In this document: piece by piece, positions 1 through 63,460 of the stretch | Numbering within the stretch: position 1 is the stretch's first letter | Layout of the letters: every line of letters starts with the position of its first letter | Origin: Lates calcarifer | Taxonomy: Eukaryota; Chordata; Actinopteri; Centropomidae | DNA: 64,000 nt | Direction: 5' to 3' | Assembly (NCBI RefSeq): GCF_001640805.2 | Contig: NC_066833.1 | Span: forward strand, 4,316,471-4,380,470 | Notes under the pieces: generated by a model | Seen by the model: only the letters and a program-made list of their open reading frames with translations | Database searches by the model: none | What the model was told of the DNA's origin: nothing | Made by a program: the position numbers and the translations under genes

Positions 1-240
1 CTGAGGAAGACAGTGCAATACAACTGAAAGCTCCAGAACAGCAGACTTTGCGGTGTGATTGTTCTATCAACATGTCTTATAAATATAGTGACTCACTGGA
101 TTCATAAGTGGACATTCTTATTTTTCATCAGCTTCTGAAAAAATGTTCCAGGTTGTGCGAGCTCTAACTAAATAGTTCAAAACATTATATCAACCTTTGA
201 CATAACAGAAACAGTATACAGTCTATCACTCTAATTTCAC
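1..240 (-). other. XPO4 intron 13, partial
   Basis: AT-rich sequence after the exon 13 donor. I see no coding signal or recognisable repeat. Confidence 0.6.
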
Positions 241-44498
<44,258 letters not shown>

Positions 44499-44630
44499 CG
44501 TCCCTCTCCAATGACGCGCCATGCGCTCTGCATTGTGGGATTACAGCGCTGGTACCCGGCGGGGTAGAACCCGATAGACCGTCATCCTCAGCGCGCGGAG
44601 TCTGCCGGAGTAACATCTGCCTTACATGAC
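44499..44630 (-). promoter_or_regulatory. xpo4: XPO4 5' UTR and core promoter, CpG-rich
   Basis: A short CpG-rich block directly upstream of the ATG, dropping to AT-rich sequence by about 44640. It contains CATTGG (an inverted CCAAT box, 44507-44512) and, at 44529-44547, GTAATCCCACAATGC, close to the ZNF143/THAP11 site (ACTACAATTCCCAGAATGC type). There is no TATA box, as expected for a housekeeping gene. Confidence 0.6.
44529..44547 (-). promoter_or_regulatory. ZNF143/THAP11-like motif
   Basis: CTGTAATCCCACAATGCAGA on the minus strand resembles the ZNF143 (Staf) consensus with one missing and one changed base. It is about 31-49 nt upstream of the XPO4 ATG, a usual place for this motif. Confidence 0.5.
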
Positions 44631-47600
44631 ATTATGAAAAGGAAAGCATAAGAAACTTGAGCTAAAATATGAGTTAATTGTAATTGTTCGAGCACATTTT
44701 TATCTAAATTGTGCAGAGATTTATGTGAAAAATTCAGATGTTAATATTTTTTGCTTGAAAGTCATCAAGCTCTGTTAAAAGAAGCAAAATGACCACAAGT
44801 AGTTGCAAAAAATGACTCATCAAAGGGAATCAAACAATCACACAACACTGCTTGTAAGAGGACAATACATTTTTTATTTTTACTTTATTTAACATTATTC
44901 AATTACCAATTAAGATTTTAAATACAGGAGTAAATCAAAAATATGATGTATAGGGCAAAATCTTCTCAACTGTATATAAGAGCTCTAGTTTAAAAAATGA
45001 TAGTAATAAAATAAAACATTTAAATAGTGAGTACTTTAGGCACTTAATTCTGCTATTTAAAAAAATAATAATAACTCACCAAACTTATAATTTTATGGTT
45101 TTGCTACTCACTGTAAGAGATCAACTTCTGAATGTAGTTCTGTCAGACAAGTAAGAAAAAATAAAATAACACTAGTAAATAGGGTTCTGTTACAATTTAT
45201 TCAAAAAAGATTTGACTTCACAATGATCCACTTTTTGCCTCAGTCTTCTTCATACTGAGCATTATTTCTAAACTTTATTTCTAAAAGTTTCAAGTGCACT
45301 TTTTGTAAAATTTTTTGAGTTCATGTTTCCATCAAGAGAATCACAATTTCTTAGACTTAATATCATAGTGTAAGTTATTATTTATCATAACTCTTCCCTA
45401 ACCTCATTTCTGTTTCACTTATCAAAGGCAGATTAACTATCTTCTTCATATAAAAGGGCAAGTAAAGTGAATTCAGATGGATTTACTGATCATGACAGTC
45501 AACAGAAATGTTATGCCTCCTTGTAAATTATATTTAACTTACATGCTATATAATTGATCTTTGCTCATAAAAGCGTGAACGTTTATTAGATTAAAAAAAA
45601 AAAAAGAATTCAGTGTTATCTAACTCTCAAGCAATGCCAAGCTTGACAAGCTATGACCTTGTGTCATCTTCTGTTCATACATGGAATGCGCTGAAATAAA
45701 GCATGAGTCCAAGTTGGTTAATTTAATTTATACATACATTTTACACACAAGGACTGTGAAAGCATTTTTACAAATTCTCAATTCATACATAAATGTAAAA
45801 AAAGAGATAGCTGTCCACATTACATCACCTATAATACTGTGTAGACATGGATGTTTGAACATTAGCACAAGGGAAATTGGAAAAAAAAAAAGGGGAAAGA
45901 TACAAAAAAAATATGTATATCTGTATAAATATAAATTCAAGAGTAACAGAATTGTATCATACATTAAAAGCATTGGAGATAAGCAGAGGCTCCTTAGAGT
46001 AAAAATACAAAATCAAAAGGATACACAAGAAAATTTCGCAAAGAAATCAGATCAAGTCAAAGATTGTCAGTCATCACTCTCTAAGCTTAGAAACAGAAAA
46101 ACAAAACACATCCAGGAAACACCTCACACACTTTGTGGCACTCACACACTTTGCAGAGAGTTGCGGCTCTCATTATAAAGCTATTTTTCACGCAGCAGTC
46201 TGTCCTGGCTGATGCTAGATTGGCAACGCAGTCAACTAGAGGTTTAGAGAAGTGGAAGGATGTCTTGCTCAGGCGTCTGGACCAGCTGACAGAAAAACAG
46301 GATGGGGAAGAGGGAGAGAGCAACGCCTGTCTGCTTTAGCAGTCTCAGTGATGGTACCCTTGAGCAAGGCACTTGGATCCATTATGGATGAAGACTGTGC
46401 TTTATCTAGGCAGCTCATAGGCAACACTGGCAATGTTTACATGCAGGATACTGTCTTTAGTCCAGTTTAAGCCACCATCAAATACATTCATGAAAAAAAT
46501 ATTCTGTCACATTGTGATTACATTGAGGTTTTTTGTGTATTCAGGCAACAAATCTGTACAATCCAACAATCCACTCCAAATAAAATCAACAGCCTCATCA
46601 CCCACCCAATTTTAACACTGTACAGTTGTGAAAACACAGTTTCCATTTCCTAAAATATGTTGCAACCAAAGATACACAGAGTTACAGAAACATGCCATCT
46701 TAACAGTGTTTCCAGGAGCCTTTAAAGGAAAGAGCCACTTTCAGATTATACATCTCATCAGTCTTTCATTGAAGAAGTTGTAATTTATCATCCTGCCCAC
46801 TTTCCCTTAGCCTCCGCCTAATCTAATTCTACTTACTGTGAATTATTGACTAGAATAAGAACAATAACGTCAGTGCATGTAAACAAAGCCAGTGTGAATG
46901 TGAAACAGAAGCATGCTCTGCCAATTTCCCCACATCAAGAGTAATAACAGGAAAAAGAGGTCTGTGAAAAAGAGATGATAACAAGAAGGTAAATCTTTTA
47001 AGATTGTGCTGCTCAGTTTAGAACAAAAGGCACATTTACAGAAAAAAACTTGAACTTTAAACAATACATTGTCAAGCAAAAATAATAATAAAAAACCCAG
47101 AATCTTCTGTAACAAATCTTATCCACACATTTTTTCATCACTCTGCCAGTTATGCATCAGAGAATCACTCAAAGGTTCTGACTTCTTTAGCATTCCCAGT
47201 CATTAAGTGAAATTCACAATACTGTTGGAACAGTTGGGTATTGATTAACCAAACAGCTCAGTTCAAAGGGAGCAGAATTACTGTTTACTGATTGTCAATA
47301 AGCATGAAGGTACTGGATGATAGTGTCGTCTGCTGGGCAGCAGAGCTCTAATACAGAACAATGGCACAGGTCTGTAGTACAGCGTTAACAACACTCAAAC
47401 TTGTGGTCATTTCAGATAAATAAAGAAAATGTACCAAACACTAACTCTTTTGAAATTTAACCGTTTGTGTAAAATAGAATTAGCTATTCATTCTTATTTT
47501 CCAATTACGTTTCCTGAAGTCCACCTGCCTCACTCCTCCTCTCACTTTTATCTACTCTGCTCCATCTCTTCCTGAACCAGAAACCTTTACACCCTCCTCT

Positions 47601-49678
47601 CCTGTGTTCAGGACCAGCCTGGCCACAGGAGGCAAAGAGTCTACCAACAATGTTCTGCAAACACTGATCATCATCATCATCATTCGCCTTCGTCATAGAG
47701 CGGAGACGCACGCTCAAACATTCAATTAGAAAGGCACATAGCTATTTACTTTCAAAAAACCCAAGCACACTTGGCAATAAAGCCAAAACTTCTTTAAGCC
47801 ACAACAAAAGAAAACAGGTACACATGTAATAACAATTAAAATAATAATGTAAATAATATTAACCACAATAATAAGCAGCATGATGTAACTGAAGAGGAAA
47901 ATATATATATAAACCAATATATTTGTACATTTCAGTACTAGATGTTCAAAAGGATATTAAGTGTTTAGAAAACTATATATAATGTATTTTTATTTGTATT
48001 GCACATAGTCATACTATCACATGTTTGGCTGTTGTAAGAACATGTTGCTTTGTGTTTTTGTGACTGCCCCCAGAGGACAGAGGAGGCTGGTTAAGTTAAA
48101 ATGGTTAAAATGCAACTGTGGGACTTTGCAAAACAGCTGTAAAATTGTGCATGTTGGTGAATGTATGTGTGTGTGTGTGCTTTGATTCTCAGTCAGAAAA
48201 CAACTCAGCCTCACCCAACCGGACAGACTCAGGCCTGTCAAGGTCTATGTCTGATGTCTCTTAATTTTCTTGAATCAGGTTTAGCTTTGTTTTATTCATC
48301 AGCTTCCCCTAAAACAAAGCAGACGTTATGTGTTGTGCTAACAGGTGAAGGAATCTGCCCCTCCTCCTCCTCAATAAACAAGATGTATCACTTGAACACG
48401 AAAACCTTTTTATACTAACTCTTCTTGTAATTTAGAAACTCACTGCATTTGAGGCTTACAGTGACATTTCTGTTGTGCTTCAGTCTGGTTTGATTTTTAG
48501 AGCCCAAACCAAACTTTTCTGTAAGTTAAGGACTTTTTGGAGGTGACTTTTGAAATAGTCAGTCTGAACAGTAACAGGAGGCATGTCATAAAAACAAAGA
48601 CATTTGTAACAGCAACCCAGGCTCTGTCTAAAGGACAAAACACTGAACTAGAGTTGGCACAAAATGAGGCAGCTGTGGATGTAGAAAATAGAGCAACCAA
48701 AAATATTTTGTTTGGTTCATTTCTTTTTTTTTAAAATTTTATCTATTACACATGGAGATTTAAAAATGATTATGCTAAATATATAAATTTGAAAACTGAT
48801 GCTACCAAAAGGGGACACATTTTCTTTCACACCCACCTCTTTACACGGTGGGTGAACGTGTAAAGAGGAATCTGGGAGAATTTGTTCATCCATCTGGTCT
48901 GAGACGACTGATATCTACCTGCAGAGACCCACGCCTTTTTCACCCTTTGTGACCGAGCATGAGCTGTACTGGATAAATGTGCGTGAGTGTGTGCACGTGC
49001 ATGCATGTGTCTTTGTAGCTTATTTTGCAGCAGCTGTGAAAGAGGCATGTTGCTTATTCAGTCCCCCCACCCCACAACCTCCCTCCCTTTCCCCCCGCGA
49101 TCAACGAGTAAACTGGTTCCACTCTTCACATTGTCATGTCCAATATTTGAGTGTAAAGCAGCTCAGGTAGAACAGGAAGTAGCTCCCTGTATCAGACAAT
49201 CACCATCGAGGTGTTTCAGTCGTCCATAAGACCAAGGGTGGAAGGAATGGGACAAGAAACCGCTGGAAGAACCAGAAGCAGTCCTCGAACTAGAACCATT
49301 AGATCCAGACACTCTTACATTCCCACGGATATTAACTATCTCCTTTCAACCTGAACAGTTTCTGAGTATTGCTCTGCTGACCACATACACTTCACCCTTG
49401 ATGCAGTCAGTCACATACAGAATGTTGTCTCTTGGTCCCAGATCAGGGGAGTTGAGTATTTGAAGTCACTGTGGACACACTATATATTCCACCAGGTGGC
49501 GATGTTTGTCAATCCTGCTCCTGCAATTTAACAATCACACATGCCAAATATGCATAAACACACAGAGACACATACACAGAGGAAGAGCAGTGGCAGGTGG
49601 GAGGGTTATGAGCTGAATAATGCTGAACAATAATCGTCAGTAAGAGACACACACTGCTCAGGAAATCAGTCAGCAGCT
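44631..49678 (-). other. XPO4-LATS2 spacer, probably with LATS2 3' UTR
   Basis: AT-rich sequence with no supported exon. LATS2 ends at 49679, so its 3' UTR lies here. Minus-strand AATAAA hexamers occur at 48291-48296, 47989-47994 and near 44873-44889; I cannot decide which is used. If the last is used, the UTR would reach to within about 0.4 kb of the XPO4 start. A GCACTT seed-type site (miR-372/430c-like) is at about 45294. Confidence 0.5.
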
Positions 49679-56079
<6,401 letters not shown>

Positions 56080-58019
56080 CTGTGAAGCACACACACACAA
56101 ACGATAGAGATACTGAGAAACTTTTTGATACCGTGAACTACTAAAACACGTTGGTCAGTACCATGTGAAAATGTATTAAGGCTCTGCGTCAAAACACTAA
56201 TACATTCATATAAACACACAAAAAACACTTAAAATAAGATATTGTTGCAAGTATCTGCAATTAATCGCACAAAAACGCACAAACAAGAAATGGAAAATGT
56301 CTGCCTACAACACACATGAACACCTAATGAGTGTGAGTCTGCTTGGAAGGCATCCATAAAGGCAAAATAAAAAGCACAAACTTGGAAAAAAAAAACACAG
56401 TGGCCCCGTAGGTGCTCAAGCACCTGCATCCTCTCCACATGGGGTCATGTACCAGTGACTTCCTGTGCCTGTCACAGCAACACACAAAGGACATACCACC
56501 AAAACGAGATCAAATGACTACTAGAAATTCAAAATAATTTATGTGAAGGTCAATATGTTTTTATTACTGTCTGTTTTGTACTGAAACATGCAATTTCAAT
56601 ATTAAAACACACCTGAAATTGAAGTGGTTAATGTCGGGGAAAACGGTGAGCAAACAGTTTTAAAGTTGGCATTCAAAGAAAATTCTGAGCCAAGGTAATT
56701 ACTGTAAAACCACAAGATCATTTGTAATGGGTGCAATTATCTCATGTGAATGGTTCAGCAGTTGTAGCCCAGCAGCAGGGTGTGGTCCTGTGTGTACCTC
56801 AGACAAGCTTCACGAGAAATGACCAGTGAGCACTCCCTTTAACAGAACTGAACTTTAACTCTTTAACTCTTTAACTCTTAAATCTTGGAAACAGGATTTT
56901 CCGGTCATCAATAGCGCACCAACCATATTACTACTGTCAACCTGATTTTATTTGCATAAAATATCATAGTAAAAGCTTGAGATTGTGTTTTATTTTCTAC
57001 TGCGTTAAAGTTAACTAAATGCTCTTGAAGATCTCTAGGTTCTTATTCTTTGTGTGAAATGGCATTCTATTTTCCCTGTGGTGTGTGTCCCGCCTCCCTC
57101 AGACCCACAGGTGGGGCATGTGGAGCTCATCCCATGCCTGGAGACTTGAGCTCCAACAGGTGGGTCACTATAAAAGCCCAGCGGTATGTAGGTCACCTAT
57201 GTGAAAAATGTTGCAGAAAAAACATGAAGGAGGAAACACCCAGAGCATTCCTTCCCAGTTTATGGCCTTTTATATTAAAACAATGCCAATCATTCCTTTT
57301 GGTTGTCATGTTAATTTAAAGCAGATTTTTATAAGCTTTTCAACACATGATTAACACCAAGACATCTGAACACGTACTCAAGCTGGAGCAAGTCACAGTG
57401 ACCAACTGTGGTTCTGATTTATAGTTTGAAATGTTGGGCTTTATATCAATTTAATAAAAAAAAAAAGTAAACAAAAGCCAAGCTGACAGTTTCAGAGACT
57501 TAACTTTATAAAAAAAAAGTGCCTGCTCCCATAGGGTTAGATTTTATAGACTTTATGTCATATAGATTTAATATCTAATAATAGTTTTCACTTGAATTCC
57601 TTTCTCTAGTGTAGAGCGAAAACAGGATCCTAGAATGACCCTGTCTGCAAATTAAAATTCAAAATGTAAAATTTAAAGTGATGAGACAAAGGTGTGAAAA
57701 TACATCCAACTCCTGTTTCCTTTACTCTAGTTAATATGTAAACAAACAGGAAAAGAGTAAGATAAACACAACAGAAAATATGTCTTTCCCTCTCTGACAG
57801 AACGACCCACACCTAGATGAGGAAATCCCCTCGAATGGCATATGACCTCACTGCAAAGACATTTCAACTCAGACCTCTGCCTGGCCGCTCTGACAGAGCC
57901 GGCGTTCGGCCCCCGACGCTCAGGCACCCATGCTGGACACACGCAGTAACAGCAGCCACAAATGAAAGTCCTCATGTCTTCATGGATATAGAGAACTAAA
58001 CATCAACACATTCTGGATG

Positions 58020-58450
58020 CAGAAAGAGGCTGGCTTCTACAACAGGACAATGATCTGAAACAGATGCCAAAATCAACCATGAACTACTTCAAGAAACACA
58101 AGCTGAAGCTGTTGGAACGGGCCTCACTGTCCTCTGGCTTGAACATCGTTGAAAATCAATGCATAGATCTTAAAAATGCTGTGCAAGCAAGACAGCCTAA
58201 AATGTCTCAGAATAGAGTGGGTGAAAACTTCTAAATCAAGAACAGAAAGACTCTACAAAAAGTGTTTACAAACTATGATATCTGTTTTGTAGGGCGTCCA
58301 CACTTTTCCACATGCCATGATTATTGTTTAATTTTTCTTCTATATTTTAAGTTCATGAAATAACAAGTAGTAGTTTATTTCTAATTCATTTTCTAAGGTT
58401 CATTTTTTAATGTCTGTTTGCTGCAGGTGTATTTACTGATTAAATTACAT
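58020..58450 (+). mobile_element. Decayed Tc1-like transposon, 3' part
   Basis: The plus strand around 58040-58220 carries a broken frame with ACAGGACAATGATCTGAAAC (the QDNDPKHT region) and then LNIVENQCIDLKNAVQARQP, matching the DLNxIENLWxDLK block. Trp and the first conserved residues are changed and stops are present. Its tail matches the tail of the element at 20630-21260, so both are one family. Confidence 0.7.
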
Positions 58451-58639
58451 TACAACAGCAATTAACTATGTAAAACCAACTGACTGATAGATTTATATTT
58501 AATTTGTAATTTCATTTCATTTTATTTTATCTGATTCCTTGAGTAACTGGAGCACTAGAGCAAAAGTATGATAATTGTGAATAACTTAATCCTCAGTATC
58601 TTAAGCATATAGTTGCAGTTTTACACCCTATATAATATA

Positions 58640-58900
58640 GGAAATCTGGAGCTGCCACCACTATAACATGTGCATTATCATTTATGGACTACTGCATAGA
58701 TTTCTTCACTGCTCTTCACAAAGAGACCATTAAACACCTGCAGCACATTCAGACTGTGGCTGCCAGGTTTCTAACAAGAACCAGGAGAACTGAGCACATT
58801 ATTCCTACTCTTAAATCTTTACAATGGCTTTGAGATCATTTTCAGAAGATTTTAAAGTGCTGCTGCAAGTTTATAAATCAGTCTGCAGCCTGGCCTAGCA
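58640..58900 (+). mobile_element. L2-like LINE fragment
   Basis: The plus-strand frame gives DYCIDFFTALHKETIKHLQH, then VAARFLTRTRRTEHIIPTLKS, the block equivalent to AARVLTxTRKxEHITPVL of L2 elements. It ends in a stop after LQWL. Confidence 0.72.
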
Positions 58901-59600
58901 GTCAGAAAAAAGTGCCTGGAGGTACAACCAAAATGGTAAAACTATAATTTAGTTGCTAAGCTGCACACAGATGGAATAATTCCCTGATGCTCCTCAATGT
59001 GCAGCAACTTTAAATCAACTTAAAAACGCTCATTTTGCCTTGAAGACTATTTATTGTCATTTTAATTAGGCGGATTTTGGTATGAAGATTCAATGTCCAT
59101 TGGAATGGACAGAAAAATAATACATAATTAAGTATTTTTTTGTGTTTAGTAAAAGTAAATAAGGATGTGTTTCACAACAGAAGTGACAAAAATATATGCT
59201 TATTCTTGAAATATAAGGAAAATACAAAAACAGTGCAGGAGGGACGTTTTATCCCAGTGCAGCCATTTTGTGCCTCTTCTTTCTGTGGCTTCTCGGACAG
59301 ACTGGCCACCCTTATTCGTCAGGAGGAAACTAAATCAAATATAAATGGTTTAAAAGCAGGACTGCTCAGCAACTGTGGACACAGTCAGCTCTCAAAGCCA
59401 GGAAATGCCAAGGCAACACACTTTCTATGCCTTCTGCAATATGTGTGTGTATGTGTGTTTGGTGTCCATCACACTGCGTCTACATACAGTAAATACAGTA
59501 AAGCATGCACACGCCCGCTTTCATCCCCTCTCATTACATCTGCATGTTCATACACATATAAATAACTATGTCCCTGAGCCCAGATTGACCAACCCCCCCC

Positions 59601-59601
<1 letters not shown>

Positions 59602-59655
<54 letters not shown>
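59602..59655. repeat. (AC)27 microsatellite
   Basis: A pure AC tract following a run of C. Confidence 0.95.
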
Positions 59656-59657
<2 letters not shown>

Positions 59658-59767
59658 TTTATACTCTGTTTCCTGTGTGTACACATATGTGTGTGTCTGT
59701 TGCATTCCTGCGTAGCCAGCAGAGAGTCCTGGCTGCCAGAGCCGCCCAGTAATGTCACATTATGTCT

Positions 59768-59770
59768 CTT

Positions 59771-59856
<86 letters not shown>
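59768..59856. repeat. Compound (TC)n/(AC)n microsatellite
   Basis: TC units followed by about 73 bp of AC with one ACC interruption at 59814-59815. Confidence 0.95.
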
Positions 59857-59858
<2 letters not shown>

Positions 59859-60282
59859 CCTCTCTCACACACAGTCCTTCTTTCTATCTCGTTTGCTTTC
59901 CTCCTGCTTCTCATATCAATTTCTTCTTTTAAAATCTCATTTGCTTTAATGACATGAGATGAAACACAACGATTAGAACTTGGAAAATACATTTTTCATT
60001 TCACTGTGCCTTTAAATACTATTCATTCATTTGCCCTCTGCAGTGTAGAACGGAAGCCTGGCATGATCTCTTTCTCCCACTTTGGCGTCAAAAAATCTTT
60101 TCCAATACAGGATATTAAACCAGTCTTTGTAATAAGAATAAAATATTTGGTTTAAAACTTCACTGCAAAGTATCTAGGCTGACATTTAACCAGACTCAGA
60201 GAGTTATATTAAAACTGACAGATATATTGAACCGTCAAAACACAGGAACACTTTTTATTGTTTGTTGCTTCCTCTCTTGGAT

Positions 60283-60328
60283 TGTGTGTGTGTGTGTGTG
60301 CGCGTGCACGCGTGTGTGTGTGTGTGTG
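60283..60328. repeat. Alternating purine-pyrimidine tract (TG)n-CGCGTGCACGCG-(TG)n
   Basis: A 46-bp stretch alternates purine and pyrimidine without a break. Its centre is the perfect palindrome CGCGTGCACGCG. It is a strong Z-DNA candidate. Confidence 0.9.
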
Positions 60329-61924
60329 GAGGCGGGCCGGTGACCCCGGCTGTCATGGCGACAGATGTTCCTTGCTCACATTCCTCAGCCCAGGAAGCAG
60401 GAATTCAAGCTATTTGCAATCTGGATAGTCTTTCTCTCTCTCTCTCAGTTGAAAATATCCAGGCCACATTTGCACTCCTGTCATAATGGTTGCGGGCTGC
60501 AAGCCACCAAGTTATCCCAAACGCATAATCACCAGCCTACAAACTCTACACCCACACACACACACACACAATGCTTGAGGTACTCAAACATATGCACACT
60601 TTTTTTTTACACAAATGTGATGATTACCAAAGTTATCCTGAGAGGATTTTTTTAAATATTAGCTGTCTCTTTGACCCAATTCTGAAACACATTCCCTTCA
60701 AATCAAAGCCACATGGAGGACGTTCAGGAGCTGAGTGCAGTTGGATGGACATGCTGAGAGGGACGTCCATGCATCATTTCCACACAGAGATCCATAAAAC
60801 CTGCATGGTCTTCCTCCCTCCTCTCCCAGATCTATGGCAGTAACAAAGCAGCAAAAAGCTGTTCTGCACACAAAACAAGTGGACAGAAATGCTTCAGTGA
60901 GTTACGCCTTACTTACAAATTATTACAGTGTGAGCCGAGGAAAGCCAACATACAAACCATGAACACTAACACATACACTGCTTCCAAGTCACGTCCTGTT
61001 GGCCTCATCGCTACATAAACACTGCAGTGTTTGCTTGCTCACACGTTGAAGGCTTTGATATGCCTTGCGTGGACCATATTCCTTTGCGGCCGCAGTTTGT
61101 GCTGTACATACAGTGAAAGGCCGGTGAGGATCGCGGATATATTCAGGGAGGGAGAATGCTGAACTGCTTCCCTTCACTTCCTCTCTTTTCCCTGTCATCT
61201 CGATGCGTGGCATGCCACTACGTCCCCCGCTCCCCACCCTCGCTCCCCCTCCAAAACATTTCCTCCTTCAAAAAAGTGATTATGTAACGAGCCACATTGC
61301 TCTGTAATTTGCAGCTGGAGATGACGGGAAAGACGAAAGAGGAGGGGGGAGATGAGGCTGACTGATAATGCTTGGGCTCAAAAAAAAGAAAAAAAAATAA
61401 GAAAACAGGGTTGCCTTGAGAGAAGGTGAAGGAGACATTAGCTCAGGGGTCTTCAAGGACATACTAAGGACAGCTGTGCTAGAAAAACACAGACCCACAT
61501 CCCAAGTGGGCTAAAATGGTCCATCACAGTAATGCATCCAGAGTAACAGCACTACAAAAACATTAGTACAGTCAAGTGTATGTACAGGTGTTGGGGGCGA
61601 AGGTCAAGAGGTGTATAAAGACACACTGTGGTCTGTATTCAACATGAATTGGAATCAGAGGCAGTGAAGAGAGCTCTATAACTGACTGATTTTACCTATT
61701 TACCTATAGGCTTTTACAGAATATGTTACAACATCTTATCAGGCATAATCTCACACACAGCACTGTCTTCCAGTGATGTTTTTTGGATTATGAACTCAGA
61801 CTTCTGACTGGTTATTTCCTCTCATGCCTCCACAGATCATGTGTGCATGTGGGCGGTCAGCTGGCCCTTAGCTGTAGTATTCTCCAGTTCAACTATAGCT
61901 ATTCACTATAGCTTTAACTCCAGG

Positions 61925-62250
61925 TTAAAGCTATAGTGAATAGTCGATTAAATCGATTGGCTGATTAACATAAAATTAATAAACTATTTTGATAATCAAT
62001 TAATAGCACTATCCATTTTTAGGAAATACGCCAAACATCTGATGGTCCCAGCTTCTCAAATTTGTTGTAAATGACTATAAACAGAATCTTTTTGGGTTTT
62101 GAACAGTTGGTTAGACAGAACGGGACATTTCATGACATCACCTTTGGACGCTACTCAATTATAGCAGGTAGTTTTCACCATTTACTGACATTTATGGACA
62201 ACAACAAATAATCGATTAACTGACAAAAATAATTCTTAATTGCAGCCCCA
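61925..62250 (-). repeat. AT-rich dispersed fish repeat, copy 6 (inverted)
   Basis: The plus strand shows GTCGATTAAATCGATTGGCT, GGAAATACGCCAAACATCTG, TTTGGGTTTTGAACAGTTGG, AATAATCGATTAACTG and TTGCAGCCCCA, the reverse order of the forward copies. It is the most complete inverted copy. Confidence 0.68.
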
Positions 62251-62999
62251 ACGCAACTCATGAGTCCAGTTTTGTCAGTGCTAGTTGTTTAAGGTCAGTT
62301 TGGCGTGTCAGGGGAAAGAAATCAAACTAATGTCTGGATGCAACAGCCTTATAAACACCAACCCCACATAGACTATGTCCTGTGCTCAGTCAGAAACTCC
62401 AGTCTGTGCTCTCGCTATTGTGACATTAATTTTGGTCTAACATGTTTTGAATGTGGAATCATTTGAGTGAACCTAAAACAAGTTTTGGATTCTTAATTAC
62501 TCACATTTTTATGGTGCACCATTATCAAACTGACTTCAGTTATGACTAATCATTAATTCAACGTAATTAAGCAATCAGACCAATTATTATCAAAATATGC
62601 ATTCATAGTAAGACAGAAGCAAACACACACACATGGATTTACAGAGACACACAGTGACAAAGACTCTGACAGACCAGAGACAGAGGACGAGAGGCGACAC
62701 GCTGGGTGGCGACTCGACTACAGCAGAAGGAACTGTTCCACCCTGCTGCCATTGAATGTTCACTTCCTGTTTGTATTGACTGGGCCCACACTGGTGTGGT
62801 CCATTCACAATGGTGGCAGCAATGGAGGTCAACTAGCCGGCACTGAAGTCAAGGAAATGGCTGCCATTGTAGCCTCTTCCACTAACTTTGACAGATGTTT
62901 GAAATGCACTGGAGGAACATCAGTGTGAGTGAATGAACTTTTCACACTCCTGACAAGAGTAATTTTCCTTTGTTAAATTATTTTGTAATATACAGTAGA

Positions 63000-63175
63000 G
63001 CTGCAACACTTAGTACATTAATGGATTTTTCAAGCTAAACTACAAAACTGGATTCAGCTCTTCTCCAGTATAAGGACTTTTTTCTGTTGTATCATCCTGA
63101 ACTGAAGACCTTTAGATTTTAAGCGGTTTGTTAGACAAAACAAGACATCAAATGTTTTGTAGCAGCCCTAATATA
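63000..63175 (-). repeat. AT-rich dispersed fish repeat, partial copy 7
   Basis: It starts GAGCTGCAACACTTAGTACA and ends TTTTGTAGCAGCCCTA, with GTTTGTTAGACAAAACAAGA in the middle. An internal part is missing. Confidence 0.5.
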
Positions 63176-63309
63176 CTATACCCTGCATTTTCAGAGCAGA
63201 CTAGAATTATGGCCTTGCCATACACCTCCACCAACTAGTCCAGTTACAGGAAATATGGTTATATTGTTGAATAATGACCAGAAAAGTGTTTTTTCAGAAC
63301 ACTTAAGAT

Positions 63310-63460
63310 GCCACAGCGAAGTTGACCTTTGACCACCAAATTCAAATCAGTTCATCCTTGAGTCAAAGTGAATGTTTGTGCCAAATCTGAGGAGATTCCC
63401 TTAAGGCATTCCTGAGATATCACGTTCCCAAGCATCAGACAGATGGATGAATGGACAACC
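63310..63460 (+). repeat. Dispersed fish repeat fragment
   Basis: GTTGACCTTTGACCACCAAA, then GTTCATCCTTGAGTCAAAGT, TTGTGCCAAATCTGAGGAGA and a GACAGATGGATGAATGGACA end. This is a very common teleost intronic repeat. Class unknown to me. Confidence 0.6.

Noticed and set aside
45681..46178. A 165-residue plus-strand open frame in the spacer
   Set aside because: It is AT-rich and Lys-rich with no recognised motif or splice context, opposite the probable LATS2 3' UTR. Chance is the best explanation.
57060..57240. A nested small gene promoter (CAGGTG boxes and CTATAAAAG)
   Set aside because: No downstream frame of meaningful length or homology; it may be part of a repeat. Evidence is too thin.
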